From JBBRZM01 sp963813635 (GTDB taxonomy: Bacteria > Actinomycetota > Acidimicrobiia > IMCC26256 > JBBRZM01): a stretch of 64,000 nucleotides of DNA. A program made the position numbers and the translations under genes. The DNA is taken from contig CAWEZO010000007.1 in NCBI GenBank assembly GCA_963813635.1, positions 806,001 to 870,000 on the forward strand. Direction: 5' to 3'. Shown piece after piece: positions 44,619-55,043 of the stretch. The notes below the pieces were generated by a model. That model did not search any database, was not told the origin of the DNA, and saw only the letters and a program-made list of their open reading frames with translations. The number at the start of each line of letters is the position of its first letter. The stretch's first letter is position 1.

Positions 44619-46262
44619 ATGCGGAGAAACGTCATCTATCTCGTCACCACGCTGGTCGTCGTCGCAGCCGCGGTCTTCGCCACGATCGCCACGAAGTCCA
44701 CACCGATCCTGGGGCTCGACCTGCGCGGTGGGATCTCGGTCGTGCTCGAGCCGCAAGGCCACCCGAGCTCGGCGTCGGTCGACCAGGCGGTCGACATCAT
44801 CCGCAGCCGGGTCGACTCCCTCGGGGTGGCCGAGCCTGAGATCAGCCGGCAGGGCCCGTTCATCGTCATCGACCTTCCCGGCGTGAAGAACCGCGCCAAG
44901 GCGCAACGGATCGTCGGCCGCACGGCCGAGCTCCGCTTCCGGCCGGTGCTCGCGCAACTCCCGCCATACGTCGGCGACATCCCGACGACCACGACAAAGA
45001 AGTCGACAACGACAACGAAGGCGAAGTCGAAGGGCACAACGACGACGAAGCCGGGCGCCACGACCTCGACGACGGGGAAAGCCGGTGCCACCGGCTCGAC
45101 GACCAAGCCCACCTCGACGACCAAGCCCGCCACTACGACGAGCACGGTCCCGAAGCTCACACCGGAGCAGAGCAAGGCCGTCCAGGCGGTGATCGCGTCG
45201 TGCGACCCGGCCGAGATGGCGAAGATCCCCCAGGCGAGTCAGATTCTCATCCCGACCACGAAAGTCGAAAACGACAAGCGCGACACGTGCGTGGTGCTTC
45301 CCACGCGCAGTCAAGGCGGCGCCTCGGGGTCGACGCCGCGGCTGTTCCTCGGCAAGACGGTGATGACCGGCAAGGACACGTCGGGCGCGAAGGCCCAGTT
45401 CCAATCGCCGGATTGGTCGGTGGTCCTCAATCTCAAGAGTTCGGGACACAGCAAGTTCAACGCGCTCGCGGCTGCGTCGTTCCCGAAGACTGCGCCCCAG
45501 AACTCCGTGGCAATCGTCCTCGACGGTGAGGTGCAGTCGTACCCGAAGTTCAACACCGCGAGCTTCCCGGGCGACGTGAGCATCACCGGCAGCTTCACGC
45601 AGGGCGAGGCGAAGGACCTCGGCCGGTTGTTGCAGTACGGCGCGCTTCCGGTGCAGCTGAAGCAGCAGGCGGTGCAAAACGTCTCGCCGACCCTGGGCAG
45701 TGACAACCTGCGCGACGGCATCATCGCCGGCATCGTCGGCCTGCTGCTGGTCGCGCTCTACATGCTGCTGTACTACCGGCTGCTCGGGCTCGTGGTGATC
45801 GTGGGTCTGGGGGTGAGCGGCGCCGCGACCTGGGCGATCGTCACCGGCCTGTGCCACTCGGCCTTCAGCCTGACGCTCACCCTTGCCGGTGTGACCGGAC
45901 TCATCGTGTCGGTGGGTATCACCGTCGACTCGTACGTCGTCTATTTCGAGCGGTTGAAGGACGAGGTGCGCAGCGGCAAGACGGTGCGGTCGTCGGTCGA
46001 CCGTGGCTTCACGCGGTCGTTCCGCACGATCGTCGCGGCCGACCTCGTCTCGCTCATCGGCGCGGGCACCTTGTACGCGCTCGCAGTCGGTTCCGTGAAG
46101 GGCTTCGCGTTCTTCCTCGGTCTCTCGACGCTGCTCGACCTCGTCATCTCGTACTTCTTCATGCACCCGTTGGTCTCGTTGATGGCGCGCCGGCCCGGGC
46201 TCGTGCGCGCACGCGGCTTCGGCATGGCCGCGGGCCTCGACGTGAAGGACGCCACCCGATGA
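44619..46262 (+). CDS. secD: SecD, Sec translocon pmf-driven subunit
   Basis: Integral membrane RND-type protein that helps pull proteins across the membrane. 547 aa: N-terminal helix, LGLDLRGGISVVLEP, IIRSRVDSLGVAEPEISRQG, P1 head region, and five C-terminal helices with GSDNLRDGIIAGIVGLLLVALYM and LIVSVGITVDSYVVYFERLKDE. Between strands of the extracytoplasmic domain there is a Thr/Lys-rich low-complexity insert (about residues 125-180) that may be a flexible, possibly O-glycosylated linker. ATGA overlap with secF. Confidence 0.96.
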   Translation: MRRNVIYLVTTLVVVAAAVFATIATKSTPILGLDLRGGISVVLEPQGHPSSASVDQAVDIIRSRVDSLGVAEPEISRQGPFIVIDLPGVKNRAKAQRIVGRTAELRFRPVLAQLPPYVGDIPTTTTKKSTTTTKAKSKGTTTTKPGATTSTTGKAGATGSTTKPTSTTKPATTTSTVPKLTPEQSKAVQAVIASCDPAEMAKIPQASQILIPTTKVENDKRDTCVVLPTRSQGGASGSTPRLFLGKTVMTGKDTSGAKAQFQSPDWSVVLNLKSSGHSKFNALAAASFPKTAPQNSVAIVLDGEVQSYPKFNTASFPGDVSITGSFTQGEAKDLGRLLQYGALPVQLKQQAVQNVSPTLGSDNLRDGIIAGIVGLLLVALYMLLYYRLLGLVVIVGLGVSGAATWAIVTGLCHSAFSLTLTLAGVTGLIVSVGITVDSYVVYFERLKDEVRSGKTVRSSVDRGFTRSFRTIVAADLVSLIGAGTLYALAVGSVKGFAFFLGLSTLLDLVISYFFMHPLVSLMARRPGLVRARGFGMAAGLDVKDATR

Positions 46263-47401
46263 GCCCGCACCCCGACGGCCGCCGCCACCGTCTCGCCGAC
46301 CTCTACCACGAGCGCACCAACTACCAGTTCATCGAACGGTCGTGGCGATGGGCGGTCCTGTCGGGCACGTTGATCGCGATAGCGGTCGGGTCGCTCTTGA
46401 TCTCGGGGCTCAACCTCGGCATCGACTTCACCGGCGGCACCCAGTGGCAGTTCACGATGGGGAAAGGCTCGCCGTCGGTTGCCGACGTGCGCGTGGTCGT
46501 GCAGAAGGAGGGCGTCAACGATCCGAAGGTGCTCGTGGTCGGCGGCACGCAGGTGCGGGTGCAGTCGAAGGACGTGTCGACGGCAACGAAGGAGAGGATC
46601 GTCAACGCGCTCGCAAGGTACGCTTCGGTGAAGCCGACGGCCGTCAGCATCAACTCGGTCGGGTCGACATGGGGTAAGACGGTGAGCGGCAAGGCGCTCC
46701 AGGCGCTGGTCGCGTTCTTCATCCTGATCGCGCTCTATCTGTCGTTTCGCTTCGAATGGAGGATGGCGCTCGCCGCGATCATCGCGGTGCTCCACGACAT
46801 CGTCATCACCGTGGGTGTGTACGCGGTGACGCAGTTCGAGGTCACGCCGGCGACCGTCGTCGCGTTCCTGACGATCCTCGGCTATTCGCTGTACGACACC
46901 GTCGTCGTGTTCGACAAGATCGGCGACAACACGAAGCGCCTCGGAAGCGAACGGGGCGACACGTACTCGAAGATGGTCAACCGCTCGATGAACCAGGTGC
47001 TGATGCGCTCCATCAACACCTCGCTGGTTGCGCTGCTGCCGGTCGCGTCACTGCTCATCGTCGGCACGTGGCTGCTCGGCGCGGTTGCCCTGCGCGACTT
47101 CTCACTCGCCCTGTTCGTCGGGCTGCTGACCGGTGCCTACTCGTCGATCTTTGTCGCGTCCCCGGTCCTCGCCTGGCTGAAGGAACGTGAACCCAAGTAC
47201 ATAGCGATGCGAGAGCGCGCCGCGCTCGAGCTCCAGCGCGCGCCCGCGATGGCCGGCGTCGCCACGGGTGCGGGCACTGCGGCTCCCCCTGCTGACGCGA
47301 CCGAGCCCGCAACCGGCACGCGCAGCGCTCCGGCACCCGCGCCGCCGCCGGCACCGATCGCGCCCCGGCCGCGCCAGCAACGTCGTCGCAAACGCCGCTG
47401 A
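46259..47401 (+). CDS. secF: SecF, Sec translocon pmf-driven subunit
   Basis: Partner of SecD. 380 aa with the N-terminal helix, NLGIDFTGGTQWQFTMG, the V(S)GKALQALVAFFILIALYLS helix, AVLHDIVITVGVYA, the conserved GYSLYDTVVVFDKIGDN and RSMNQVLMRSINTSLVALLP. A 75-residue Ala/Pro-rich basic tail follows the last helix. The frame is intact. Rel follows after 42 bp with its own promoter. Confidence 0.96.
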   Translation: MSPHPDGRRHRLADLYHERTNYQFIERSWRWAVLSGTLIAIAVGSLLISGLNLGIDFTGGTQWQFTMGKGSPSVADVRVVVQKEGVNDPKVLVVGGTQVRVQSKDVSTATKERIVNALARYASVKPTAVSINSVGSTWGKTVSGKALQALVAFFILIALYLSFRFEWRMALAAIIAVLHDIVITVGVYAVTQFEVTPATVVAFLTILGYSLYDTVVVFDKIGDNTKRLGSERGDTYSKMVNRSMNQVLMRSINTSLVALLPVASLLIVGTWLLGAVALRDFSLALFVGLLTGAYSSIFVASPVLAWLKEREPKYIAMRERAALELQRAPAMAGVATGAGTAAPPADATEPATGTRSAPAPAPPPAPIAPRPRQQRRRKRR

Positions 47402-47431
47402 GACGCATGCCGGCGCCGGGCCGGGTGCCGG

Positions 47432-47437
47432 TAGCAT
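47432..47437 (+). promoter_or_regulatory. -10 hexamer TAGCAT for leaderless rel
   Basis: TAGCAT lies 6 nt before the ATG at 47444; the intervening TGACCC has no Shine-Dalgarno. Confidence 0.6.
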
Positions 47438-47443
47438 TGACCC

Positions 47444-49679
47444 ATGAGTGCCGAGGTCAAGGTCGATCGACGGTCGGTGCTGCCGTTGCCGTGGCGGCGG
47501 CACCACGTCGATGTCGAGATCGCCCCCCTCGTCGCGAAGTACCGCCAGCGGCACAAGCGGGCCGACAGCGCCCTGGTCGAGCATGCGTTCGACGTCGCCC
47601 GCGGCGCCCATTCCGAACAGGTACGCCGCTCGGGTGAGCCGTACATCGCCCATCCGCTGGGCGTGGCGATGATTCTCGCCGACCTCGGCCTCGACGATGT
47701 CACCATCGCCGCCGCGCTCCTGCATGACGCGGTCGAAGACACCTCGCTCACCACGTCGGATCTGGAGACCGACTTCGGCGCCGACGTCGCGACGATCGTC
47801 GACGGGGTCACCAAGCTCGACCGTTTGCAGTTCGACTCCAAGGAGGCGCAGCAGTCGGCCACGCTGCGCAAGATGCTCGTGGCGATGGCCAAAGACATCC
47901 GTGTGCTGCTCATCAAGCTTGCGGACCGGCTGCACAACATGCGCACGATCGCGTCGCTTCCGGATGCGAAGCAGCGCCGCATCGCGCAGGAGACACTCGA
48001 CATCTACGCGCCGCTCGCGCACCGGCTCGGGATCGCCGACGTGAAGTGGCAGCTCGAGGACCTCGCGTTCGCGGTGCTGCATCCGAAGCGATACGCAGAG
48101 ATCGAGCAGATGGTTGCGGCCCGTTCGCCGGAGCGCGCCGAGTACATCGAAGAGGTGCTCGAGACGATCGAGACGCGACTCGCGGAGCTCAAAATCGAGG
48201 CCGAGGTACGCGGCCGCCCGAAGCACTATTGGTCGATCTACGAGAAGATGGTGGTGCGGGGCAAGGAGTTCGAAGAGGTGACGGATCTCGTCGGTGTGCG
48301 CGTGGTCGTCGACTCGGTCAAGGACTGCTACGGCGCGCTCGGCTCGATTCACGCCCTGTGGACGCCGATGCAGGGCCGGTTCAAGGACTACATCGCGATG
48401 CCCAAGTTCAACCTGTACCAATCGCTGCACACGACGGTGGTCGGTCCCGAGGGCAAGACGGTCGAGGTGCAGATCCGCACGAAGGAGATGCACCGCCGCG
48501 TGGAGTACGGCATCGCTGCGCACTGGGGCTACAAGGAGCACGAGTCGGCCGAGGAAGACCTGGTCTGGCTCCAGCGCATGGTCGACTGGCAACAGGAGAC
48601 GTCGGACCCCACCGAGTTCATGGAGACGTTGAAAGTCGACCTCGAACAAGAAGAGGTCTTCGTCTTCACGCCCAAGGGCAAGGTGATCACCTTGCCGTCG
48701 GGTGGGACGCCGGTCGACTTCGCGTACGCCATTCACACCGAGGTGGGGCACCGTTGCATCGGGGCGCGGGCCAACGGCCGGCTCGTGCCGCTCGACTCCG
48801 CGCTCAATTCGGGGGACACGGTCGAGATCTTCACCAGCAAGGTCGAAGGTGCAGGCCCGAGCCGCGACTGGCTGCAGTTCGTGCACACGCCGAAGGGGCG
48901 CAACAAGATCCGCCAGTGGTTCTCCCGTGAGCGGCGCGTCGACGCGATCGAGAACGGCCGCGAGGCTCTCCAGAAGGCACTGCGCAAGGAGGGCCTGCCG
49001 GTCCAGAAGATCGCGCAGTCGAAAGTGCTCGTCAAGGTCGCGGAGGCGATGCACTACGGCGACCTCGACGCGCTGTACGTCGCCGTGGGCGAAGGGCACG
49101 TCTCGGCCAAGGCGGTCGCGCAGCGGGTCCATCGTGAGACGCGCGGCGGAGAGGAGCAGTTGCCGGTCACTGCACAACGGCCGCCGCGCCAACCGCGCGC
49201 GTTGCAGCACCGCACGGTCGGGGTGCACGTCGAGGGGCTCGACGACGTGCTGGTGCGGCTCTCGCGCTGCTGCACACCAGTGCCGGGCGACGAGATCATG
49301 GGGTTCGTCACGCGCTGGCCGCGGCGTCTCGGTGCACCGCACCGACTGTGCGAACGCGGCGTCGCTCGCGGCGCAGGCGCAGCGGCTGATCGAGGTCGAG
49401 TGGGACCACGACCAGCCCGGCTCCTATGTCGTGTCGGTCGAGGTCGAAGCCCTCGACCGTTCACGGCTGCTGCGCGACGTGGCCCAGGTGCTCTCGGAGC
49501 ACCACGTCAACATCCTGTCGTGCACCTCGACCGTCGCCAACGACCGCGTCGCGAAGTTTCGCTTCGACTTCGAGCTCGCCGACCCCGGCCACCTCGACTC
49601 GATCCTCATGGCCGTGAAGCGCGTCGACTCGGTGTACGACGCCTACCGCCTGCTCCCGGGCAAGGCGGCGGTGACGTAA
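47444..49679 (+). CDS. rel: Bifunctional RelA/SpoT (Rel) (p)ppGpp synthetase/hydrolase (one frameshift)
   Basis: Makes and degrades (p)ppGpp in the stringent response. Hydrolase HD domain with YIAHPLGVAMILADL and LLHDAVEDT (HD intact), LIKLADRLHNMRT; synthetase domain with RGRPKHYWSIYEKM, GVRVVVDSVKDCYGALG and FNLYQSLHTTVVGPEG; TGS domain with FVFTPKGKVITLPSGGTPVDFAYAIHT; C-terminal Cys-containing RCCTPVPGDEIMGFVT and ACT domain (LLRDVAQVLSEHHVNILS). The frame breaks at 49316 (an extra T), after which SVHRTDCANAASL resumes to the TAA at 49679. About 745 aa. Confidence 0.94.
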
Positions 49680-49745
49680 CGACCGAGCCGGCGGCCCTGC
49701 GCTGAGAACCCGAGAACGCTCCCGGGCCGCGATGAGGCCGGCCGG

Positions 49746-49751
49746 TAGCAT
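49746..49751 (+). promoter_or_regulatory. -10 hexamer TAGCAT for leaderless hisS
   Basis: TAGCAT lies 6 nt before the GTG at 49758, the same arrangement as upstream of rel; no ribosome-binding site is seen. Confidence 0.6.
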
Positions 49752-49757
49752 GCCGCG

Positions 49758-51042
49758 GTGCCGCCCGATCCGCTCGACGCGAAAGCCACTTTCCGCGCGC
49801 CGATCGGCACGCATGATGTGCTCCCACCTGCGTCGGAGCGATGGATCACCGTGGTGCGGGCTTTCGCCGAACGGTCCGCACGCTACGGCTACGGACTGGT
49901 CGTCACGCCGATCTTCGAGCACCGCGAGGTGTTTTCGCGGGTCGGTGAGGCCACCGACGTCATCCGCAAGGAGATGTACGAGTTCGAGGACAAGGGCGGC
50001 CGCTCGATCGCGTTGCGGCCCGAGGGCACCGCGCCGGTCGTGCGGGCGTACGTCGAGCATCACCCCACGCCGCCGTGGAAGGTCTGGTACCTCGCGCCCA
50101 ACTTCCGCTACGAGCGGCCGCAGAAGGGGCGCTACCGCCAGCACTGGCAGCTCGGCGCCGAAGTGCTCGGCGTCGACGACCTCGACGTCGACGTGGAGGT
50201 CATTGCCCTCGCATACGGGTTCTTCCGCGAGTTGCAGATTCCCGTACGCCTGTTGCTCAACTCGATGGGAGAGCCGGCCGACCGGGTCGTCTACGTCGAA
50301 CGATTGCGGGAGTACCTGCTCGCGCACGGCGACGCGCTCGGTGACGACTTTCGTCAGCGAGTCCTCGAGAACCCGTTGCGGCTCCTCGACTCGAAACGCG
50401 AAGACTGGCAGGACGTCATCGAGCGGGCGCCGCAGCTCACCGAGTACCTGGGTGACGACTCGCGCGCGCACTTCGAGGGCGTGCAGCGAGGCCTCGACGC
50501 GCTCGGCATCGCCTACGAGCTGACGCCCCGGCTCGTGCGCGGCTTCGACTACTACACGAGCACCACGTTCGAGCTCGCGAGCGACGCGCTCGATGCCGCG
50601 CAGAACGCGCTCGGCGGCGGCGGCCGCTACGACCAGCTCGCGCGAGGACATGGGCGGCAAGCCGACACCCGGCATCGGGTTCGGGATCGGCATCGAGCGG
50701 CTCCTTCTTGCCGCCGACGCGGCGCGCGTGCTCGCGATCGACGACCGCGACCGCCTCGACGCGTTCCTGATCGACGGGATCGGCGGTTCCGAAGCGGCCG
50801 CGATACTCGAGGGGCTGCGCGCGTTCGGGTTGCGCGCTGATCGTGCGTATGGCGGCCGGTCGGTGAAGGCGCAGTGGAAGGTGGCCGACCGTTCGGGTGC
50901 GGCGTACGGCGTGATGCTCGGTGCGGAAGAGGCGGCACGCGATGCCGTCGCCGTGAAGGACTTGACGACCGGTGCGCAGGTGGATGTGCCGCGAGATCAG
51001 TTGGTGGGCTGGCTCCGGCTGCGCTGCGAGGCCGCCGAATGA
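49758..51042 (+). CDS. hisS: Histidyl-tRNA synthetase (one frameshift)
   Basis: Class II synthetase for tRNA-His. APIGTHDVLPPASERW opens the protein; motif 1 region, motif 2 with RPEGTAPVVRAYVEH, FRYERPQKGRYRQHWQLGAE; HisA loop LVRGFDYYTSTTFE; GGGGRYDQLA. The frame breaks at about 50641-50646 (YDQLA|EDMGGKPTPGIGF, an extra C) and resumes with motif 3 GIGFGIGIERLLLA and the anticodon domain. The stop overlaps the aspS start. Confidence 0.94.
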
Positions 51043-52798
51043 TGCGCACGCATCTCGCAGGTGAGCTCCGCAGCGACGACATCGGCGCCGGCGTCGTCGT
51101 CTGCGGTTGGGTGGCGAGCCGGCGCGACCATGGCGGCGTCGTGTTCCTCGACGTGCGTGATGCATCGGGCGTCGTGCAAGTGGTCGTCGACCCGGAGTCG
51201 GTGGGTGGCGCCGACGTGCATCACGTGCGCGCCGAGTACGTCGTGCGGGTCGACGGCCCGGTGCGGCCGCGGCCCGAGGGCACGGTCAACGCGGACCTGC
51301 CGACGGGTGAGGTCGAGGTCGCCGCCGCGCAACTCGAGGTGCTCAATACCGCCGAGCCGTCGCCCATCCCGATCGACGATCGAGTCGAGGCCGACGAGAT
51401 GCTGCGCCTCCGGTACCGGTATCTCGACCTGCGCGGCGCGCGGCTCCAGCGGAACCTTCGGCTCCGCGCTGGGCGTCAACGCCGCGCTGCGCGCCGGTCG
51501 CTCGACGCGCAGGGCTTTGTCGAGGTCGAGACGCCGATGCTGATCGCGTCGACACCCGAAGGGGCGCGCGACTTCGTGGTGCCCTCACGCTCGTCGCCGG
51601 GGCGCTTCTACGCGCTGCCGCAGAGCCCGCAGCTGTTCAAGCAGCTGCTGATGGTCGGTGGGCTCGACCGCTACTACCAGATCGCCCGTTGCCTACGCGA
51701 CGAAGACTTGCGCGCCGACCGGCAGTTCGAGTTCATGCAGCTCGACGCGGAGATGAGCTTCGCCGACGCCGACGACGTGATGGCGGTGATCGGCGCCGCG
51801 GTCACGAGCGCGAGCGAAGCGGTGACCGGTGAGCCTGCGCAGCCCGTCCCGAGCATGACCTGGCACGAGGCACAGGCGCGCTACGGCACCGACAAGCCCG
51901 ACGTGCGTTTCGGCCTCGAGCTCGTCGATGTCTGCGAGGTGCTCGAAGCCACCGAGTTCCGTGCCTTTCAGGCCGAGGCGGTGAAGGGAATCAAGGTCGC
52001 GGGCGAGGGCGAGCTCGGACGCGCCCGGCTCGACGCGCTCACGGATCGCGCCAAGGAGCTCGGCGCTGCCGGGCTCGTGTGGATGCGCGTCCGCGACGGC
52101 AGCATCATCGACTCACCAGTCGTGAAGTTCCTTTCGGAGGCAGAACAGCTCGGGCTGGTCGACGCGCTCGGCGCGGAGCCCGGCGACCTGATGCTCTTCG
52201 TGGCCGGCGCGCGGCGACTCGTCGACCATGTGCTCGGCACGCTCCGCGTCGATCTCGGGCGCCCGCCCGTCCACGAGGGCGGGCTGCACTTCGTGTGGGT
52301 TGTCGACTTCCCGCTCTTCGAGGGGCTCGGCGCCGACGGCCGGCCGATTCCCGCGCATCACCCGTTCACGATGCCGCACCCCGACGACCTCGAGCTCCTG
52401 GCGGGCGCGGCAGGGCGAGGAGCTGCTCAACGTGCGTTCGCTGGCTTATGACCTCGTGCTCAACGGGTGGGAGCTCGGGTCGGGCAGCGTGCGAATTCAC
52501 CGGTCCGATGTGCAGCAACAGGTCTTCTCGTTGCTCGGGATCACGCCCGAAGACGCGGCAGGCGCGCTTCGGGTTCCTGCTCGACGCGTTCAAGTACGGC
52601 GCTCCGCCGCACGCGGGCTTCGCGTTCGGGATCGACCGGCTCGCGGCGATCCTCGCGGGTGAGGACAACATTCGCGAGGTCATCGCGTTCCCGAAGACCC
52701 AATCCGGCGCCGACCCCTTGACTGGTGCACCGACTCCGATTGATGCGAAGCAGCTGAAAGAGCTCGGTCTCGCCGTGTTACCGAACCCGAAGAGCTGA
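51039..52798 (+). CDS. aspS: Aspartyl-tRNA synthetase (at least two frameshifts)
   Basis: Class II synthetase, bacterial type with a GAD insertion. OB-fold domain (GVVVCGWVASRRDHGGVVFLDVRD), LRLRYRYLDLR, TPEGARDFVVPSR, FYALPQSPQLFKQLLMVGG, CLRDEDLRADRQFEFMQLD, the GAD region and FPLFEG. Breaks occur near 52406-52412 (then LLNVRSLAYDLVLNGWELG) and 52556-52564 (then ARFGFLLDAFKYGAPPHAGF and motif 3 GIDRLAAILAG), both consistent with an extra G. The stretch near 51460-51490 also looks unlike the family and may hold a compensating pair. ATGATG start overlaps the hisS stop. Confidence 0.92.
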
Positions 52799-53000
52799 CG
52801 CCGAGAGCGACCCATCCAGCCCGCTTCGTGACGTCGAGCCGGCTCAGGGGGTAACGCAGTCCGAGTCGAAGAAGCCGGGGAGGGCTTCAATCACCCCCAC
52901 GGGAAGAGTACGCGCCGGACGGTGTATTCGTTGACACGGCCGGCGAGAAAGCTCAGATCCGCCGAACCCGGCCGTCCGGCAGTCATTACCATCGCCGCGG
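52799..53000. other. 202-bp intergenic region before rarA
   Basis: No gene or clear terminator is seen. There is a TTGACA at 52931-52936 but no good -10 at the matching distance; the functional promoter is more likely the TACCAT box next to rarA. Confidence 0.4.
52987..52992 (+). promoter_or_regulatory. -10 hexamer TACCAT for leaderless rarA
   Basis: TACCAT lies 8 nt before the ATG at 53001, with no Shine-Dalgarno. Confidence 0.5.
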
Positions 53001-54317
53001 ATGTCCAGTGATCTGTTCGCCGCCGCTGTCGAGGAGCGCCTCGAACGCCGAGCTCCGCTCGCGGCCCGGCTCCGGCCGCGCTCGCTGGACGAGGTCGTGG
53101 GACAGCCCCATCTGCTCGGCGCCGATCGTCCGTTGCGGGTGCTCATCGAAGGCGACCGACTGTCCTCGGTGATTCTCTGGGGGCCTCCCGGCACGGGCAA
53201 GACCACCATCGCCCGGCTCATCGCCGGAGAGACGGCCAAGGCGTTCGAACCGCTGTCGGCGGTGAGCGCAGGAGTCAAGGACGTCCGCGAGATCGTGGAA
53301 CGCGCCCGCGCCCGGCTGGGTGAGCAGGGGCGCGGCACGATCCTGTTCCTCGACGAGGTGCACCGCTTCAACAAGACCCAGCAGGACGCGCTGCTGCCCC
53401 ACGTCGAAGAAGGCTTGCTCGTGCTCATCGGCGCGACGACCGAGAACCCGTTCTTCTCGCTCACCGCGCCATTGTTGTCACGCTCGACGCTGTTCCGATT
53501 GGATCCCATCGGCCATGACGACCTGCGCGCCCTGCTCGAACGTGCACTCCGCGACGTCGAGCGCGGCCTCGGATCGGATCACGTGACGATCACGACCGAC
53601 GCGCTCGATCATCTCGTCGACCGCTCCGAAGGCGACGCCCGCCATGTGCTCACGTCGCTCGATGTTGCCGCCGCGCTGGCCCTCGAGGACGGGCGCGACG
53701 AGGTCAGTCTCTTGGACACAGAGGCCGCGCTCGCGATGCGCGCGCTGCGCTACGGCGACGACGAGCACTACGACGTGCTCTCCGCGTTCATCAAGAGCAT
53801 CCGCGGCTCCGACGTCGACGCGGGCCTCTACTGGCTCGCCCGGATGCTCGAGGCGGGCGAAGACCCACGCCTCATCGCGCGGCGCCTTGTGATCCTGTCG
53901 TCCGAGGACGTCGGCATGGCCGATCCGCAGTCGCTGCTCGTCGCCGACGCTGCCGCGCGGGCCGTCGAATTCGTCGGGATGCCCGAGGCGCGGCTCAATC
54001 TCGCGCAAGCGGTGATTCACCTGGCGTGCGCGCCGAAATCGAACTCGGTGATCGCGGCGCTCGGTGCCGCGTGGGCCGACGTCATCGGCCGGCCGGCGGG
54101 CGCGGTACCGGCGCACCTCCGCGACGCCCATTACCCTGGCGCCCGCACGCTCGGGCACGGCGAGGGATACCAGTATCCGCACGACGCGCCCGAAGGTTGG
54201 GTGGAGCAGGAATACCGGCCGGCCGAGGTGGCAGGCCGGCGTTACTACGAGCCGAGCGGTCACGGCGCCGAAGCAGCCGGCGGGGACGACGAGCACGAAG
54301 GGGAGGACGGTCGATGA
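53001..54317 (+). CDS. rarA: RarA/MgsA recombination factor (AAA+ ATPase)
   Basis: Clamp-loader-like ATPase acting at stalled replication forks. 438 aa: LAARLRPRSLDEVVGQPHLLG, Walker A WGPPGTGKTTIAR (residues 60-72), Walker B ILFLDEVHRFNKTQQDALLP, sensor GATTENPFFSLTAPLLSR, SEGDARHVLTSLD, and the tetramerisation domain with DEHYDVLSAFIKSIRGSDVDAGLYWLARML and RLVILSSEDVGMADP. LRDAHYPGA is near the C-terminus. The frame is intact. ATGA overlap with the next gene. Confidence 0.95.
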   Translation: MSSDLFAAAVEERLERRAPLAARLRPRSLDEVVGQPHLLGADRPLRVLIEGDRLSSVILWGPPGTGKTTIARLIAGETAKAFEPLSAVSAGVKDVREIVERARARLGEQGRGTILFLDEVHRFNKTQQDALLPHVEEGLLVLIGATTENPFFSLTAPLLSRSTLFRLDPIGHDDLRALLERALRDVERGLGSDHVTITTDALDHLVDRSEGDARHVLTSLDVAAALALEDGRDEVSLLDTEAALAMRALRYGDDEHYDVLSAFIKSIRGSDVDAGLYWLARMLEAGEDPRLIARRLVILSSEDVGMADPQSLLVADAAARAVEFVGMPEARLNLAQAVIHLACAPKSNSVIAALGAAWADVIGRPAGAVPAHLRDAHYPGARTLGHGEGYQYPHDAPEGWVEQEYRPAEVAGRRYYEPSGHGAEAAGGDDEHEGEDGR

Positions 54318-54718
54318 GCTCGAGCGATTGGACGGCTGTCGTCGCTGCGGTGGCGATCGCGGGCCTCGTGGGCGGGCTGCTCGTCACGCTGGCGGAGGTC
54401 AGACGCACGCTGCGCTCGTTGCGCGAGACCCTCGAGGAAGTGAGCACCGACGCGCTCGTGGCGATCGAGGAGCTGCGCGTGTCGACGCGGGAGGCGCGTT
54501 TCGAGATCGACCGGGTCGACGCCCTCGTCTCGACAGCAGAGTCACTGACGGGCACCGTCGACAACGCGTCGAAGCTGGCGTACCGCACGTTGTCGAATCC
54601 CGTCGTCAAGGCGGTCGCGCTCGGCGCGGGCACGAAGCGCGCCATCCAGCGGTTGTCGAACGAGGAGCCCACGCCGGCGCGCAAGCGCGCCCGCCGCACC
54701 CTCCGCGCGAAGCGATAG
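54314..54718 (+). CDS. DUF948-like small membrane protein
   Basis: 134 aa: one N-terminal helix (WTAVVAAVAIAGLVGGLLVTLAEV) followed by an amphipathic coiled-coil-like region (RRTLRSLRETLEEVSTDALV, IEELRVSTREARFEIDRVDA) and a basic tail. It resembles the DUF948 proteins found next to alaS in actinobacteria. Function unknown. ATGA overlap with rarA, 3 bp before the next gene. Confidence 0.75.
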   Translation: MSSSDWTAVVAAVAIAGLVGGLLVTLAEVRRTLRSLRETLEEVSTDALVAIEELRVSTREARFEIDRVDALVSTAESLTGTVDNASKLAYRTLSNPVVKAVALGAGTKRAIQRLSNEEPTPARKRARRTLRAKR

Positions 54719-54721
54719 CCG

Positions 54722-54994
54722 ATGTTCAAGCGGGCGACCTGGCTGGTGTTCGGGTACGGGCTCGGGCTGCTCTCCGCGGTGTTCGCATGGCGATGGGTGC
54801 GCCGCCAGTTCGAGCGGTACGCCCCGGCCGAAGTGACCGACCGGTTGAGCCGCTCGGCGCGCGGGGTCGGCTCCAACGTGAAGGCGGCCGTGAGCGAAGG
54901 GCGCGACACGATGCGCCGCCGCGAGGCCGAGATGCGCGGCGAAGTGGCACCCAGCCAGGTGGCCGGCGGCAACGGCCGCAGGCAGCCGGCGTAG
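54722..54994 (+). CDS. Small membrane protein upstream of alaS (DUF6167-like)
   Basis: 90 aa: a single N-terminal helix (ATWLVFGYGLGLLSAVFAW) and a basic, helical C-terminus (RRQFERYAPAEVTDRL, EGRDTMRRREAEMRGEV). Small proteins of this shape precede alaS in many actinobacteria; function unknown. Starts 3 nt after the preceding stop. Confidence 0.7.
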   Translation: MFKRATWLVFGYGLGLLSAVFAWRWVRRQFERYAPAEVTDRLSRSARGVGSNVKAAVSEGRDTMRRREAEMRGEVAPSQVAGGNGRRQPA

Positions 54995-55037
54995 TCGTCG
55001 CCGCGCCAAACGGCCCGGGAGCAGGTCAAACGGGCAG

Positions 55038-55043
55038 TAGCCT
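55038..55043 (+). promoter_or_regulatory. -10 hexamer TAGCCT for leaderless alaS
   Basis: TAGCCT lies 7 nt before the alaS ATG at 55051; there is no ribosome-binding site between. Confidence 0.6.

Noticed and set aside
52931..52959. TTGACA as the -35 of a rarA promoter
   Set aside because: The matching -10 position reads CAGATC, and the result would be a long leader; the TACCAT box 8 nt before the ATG fits better.
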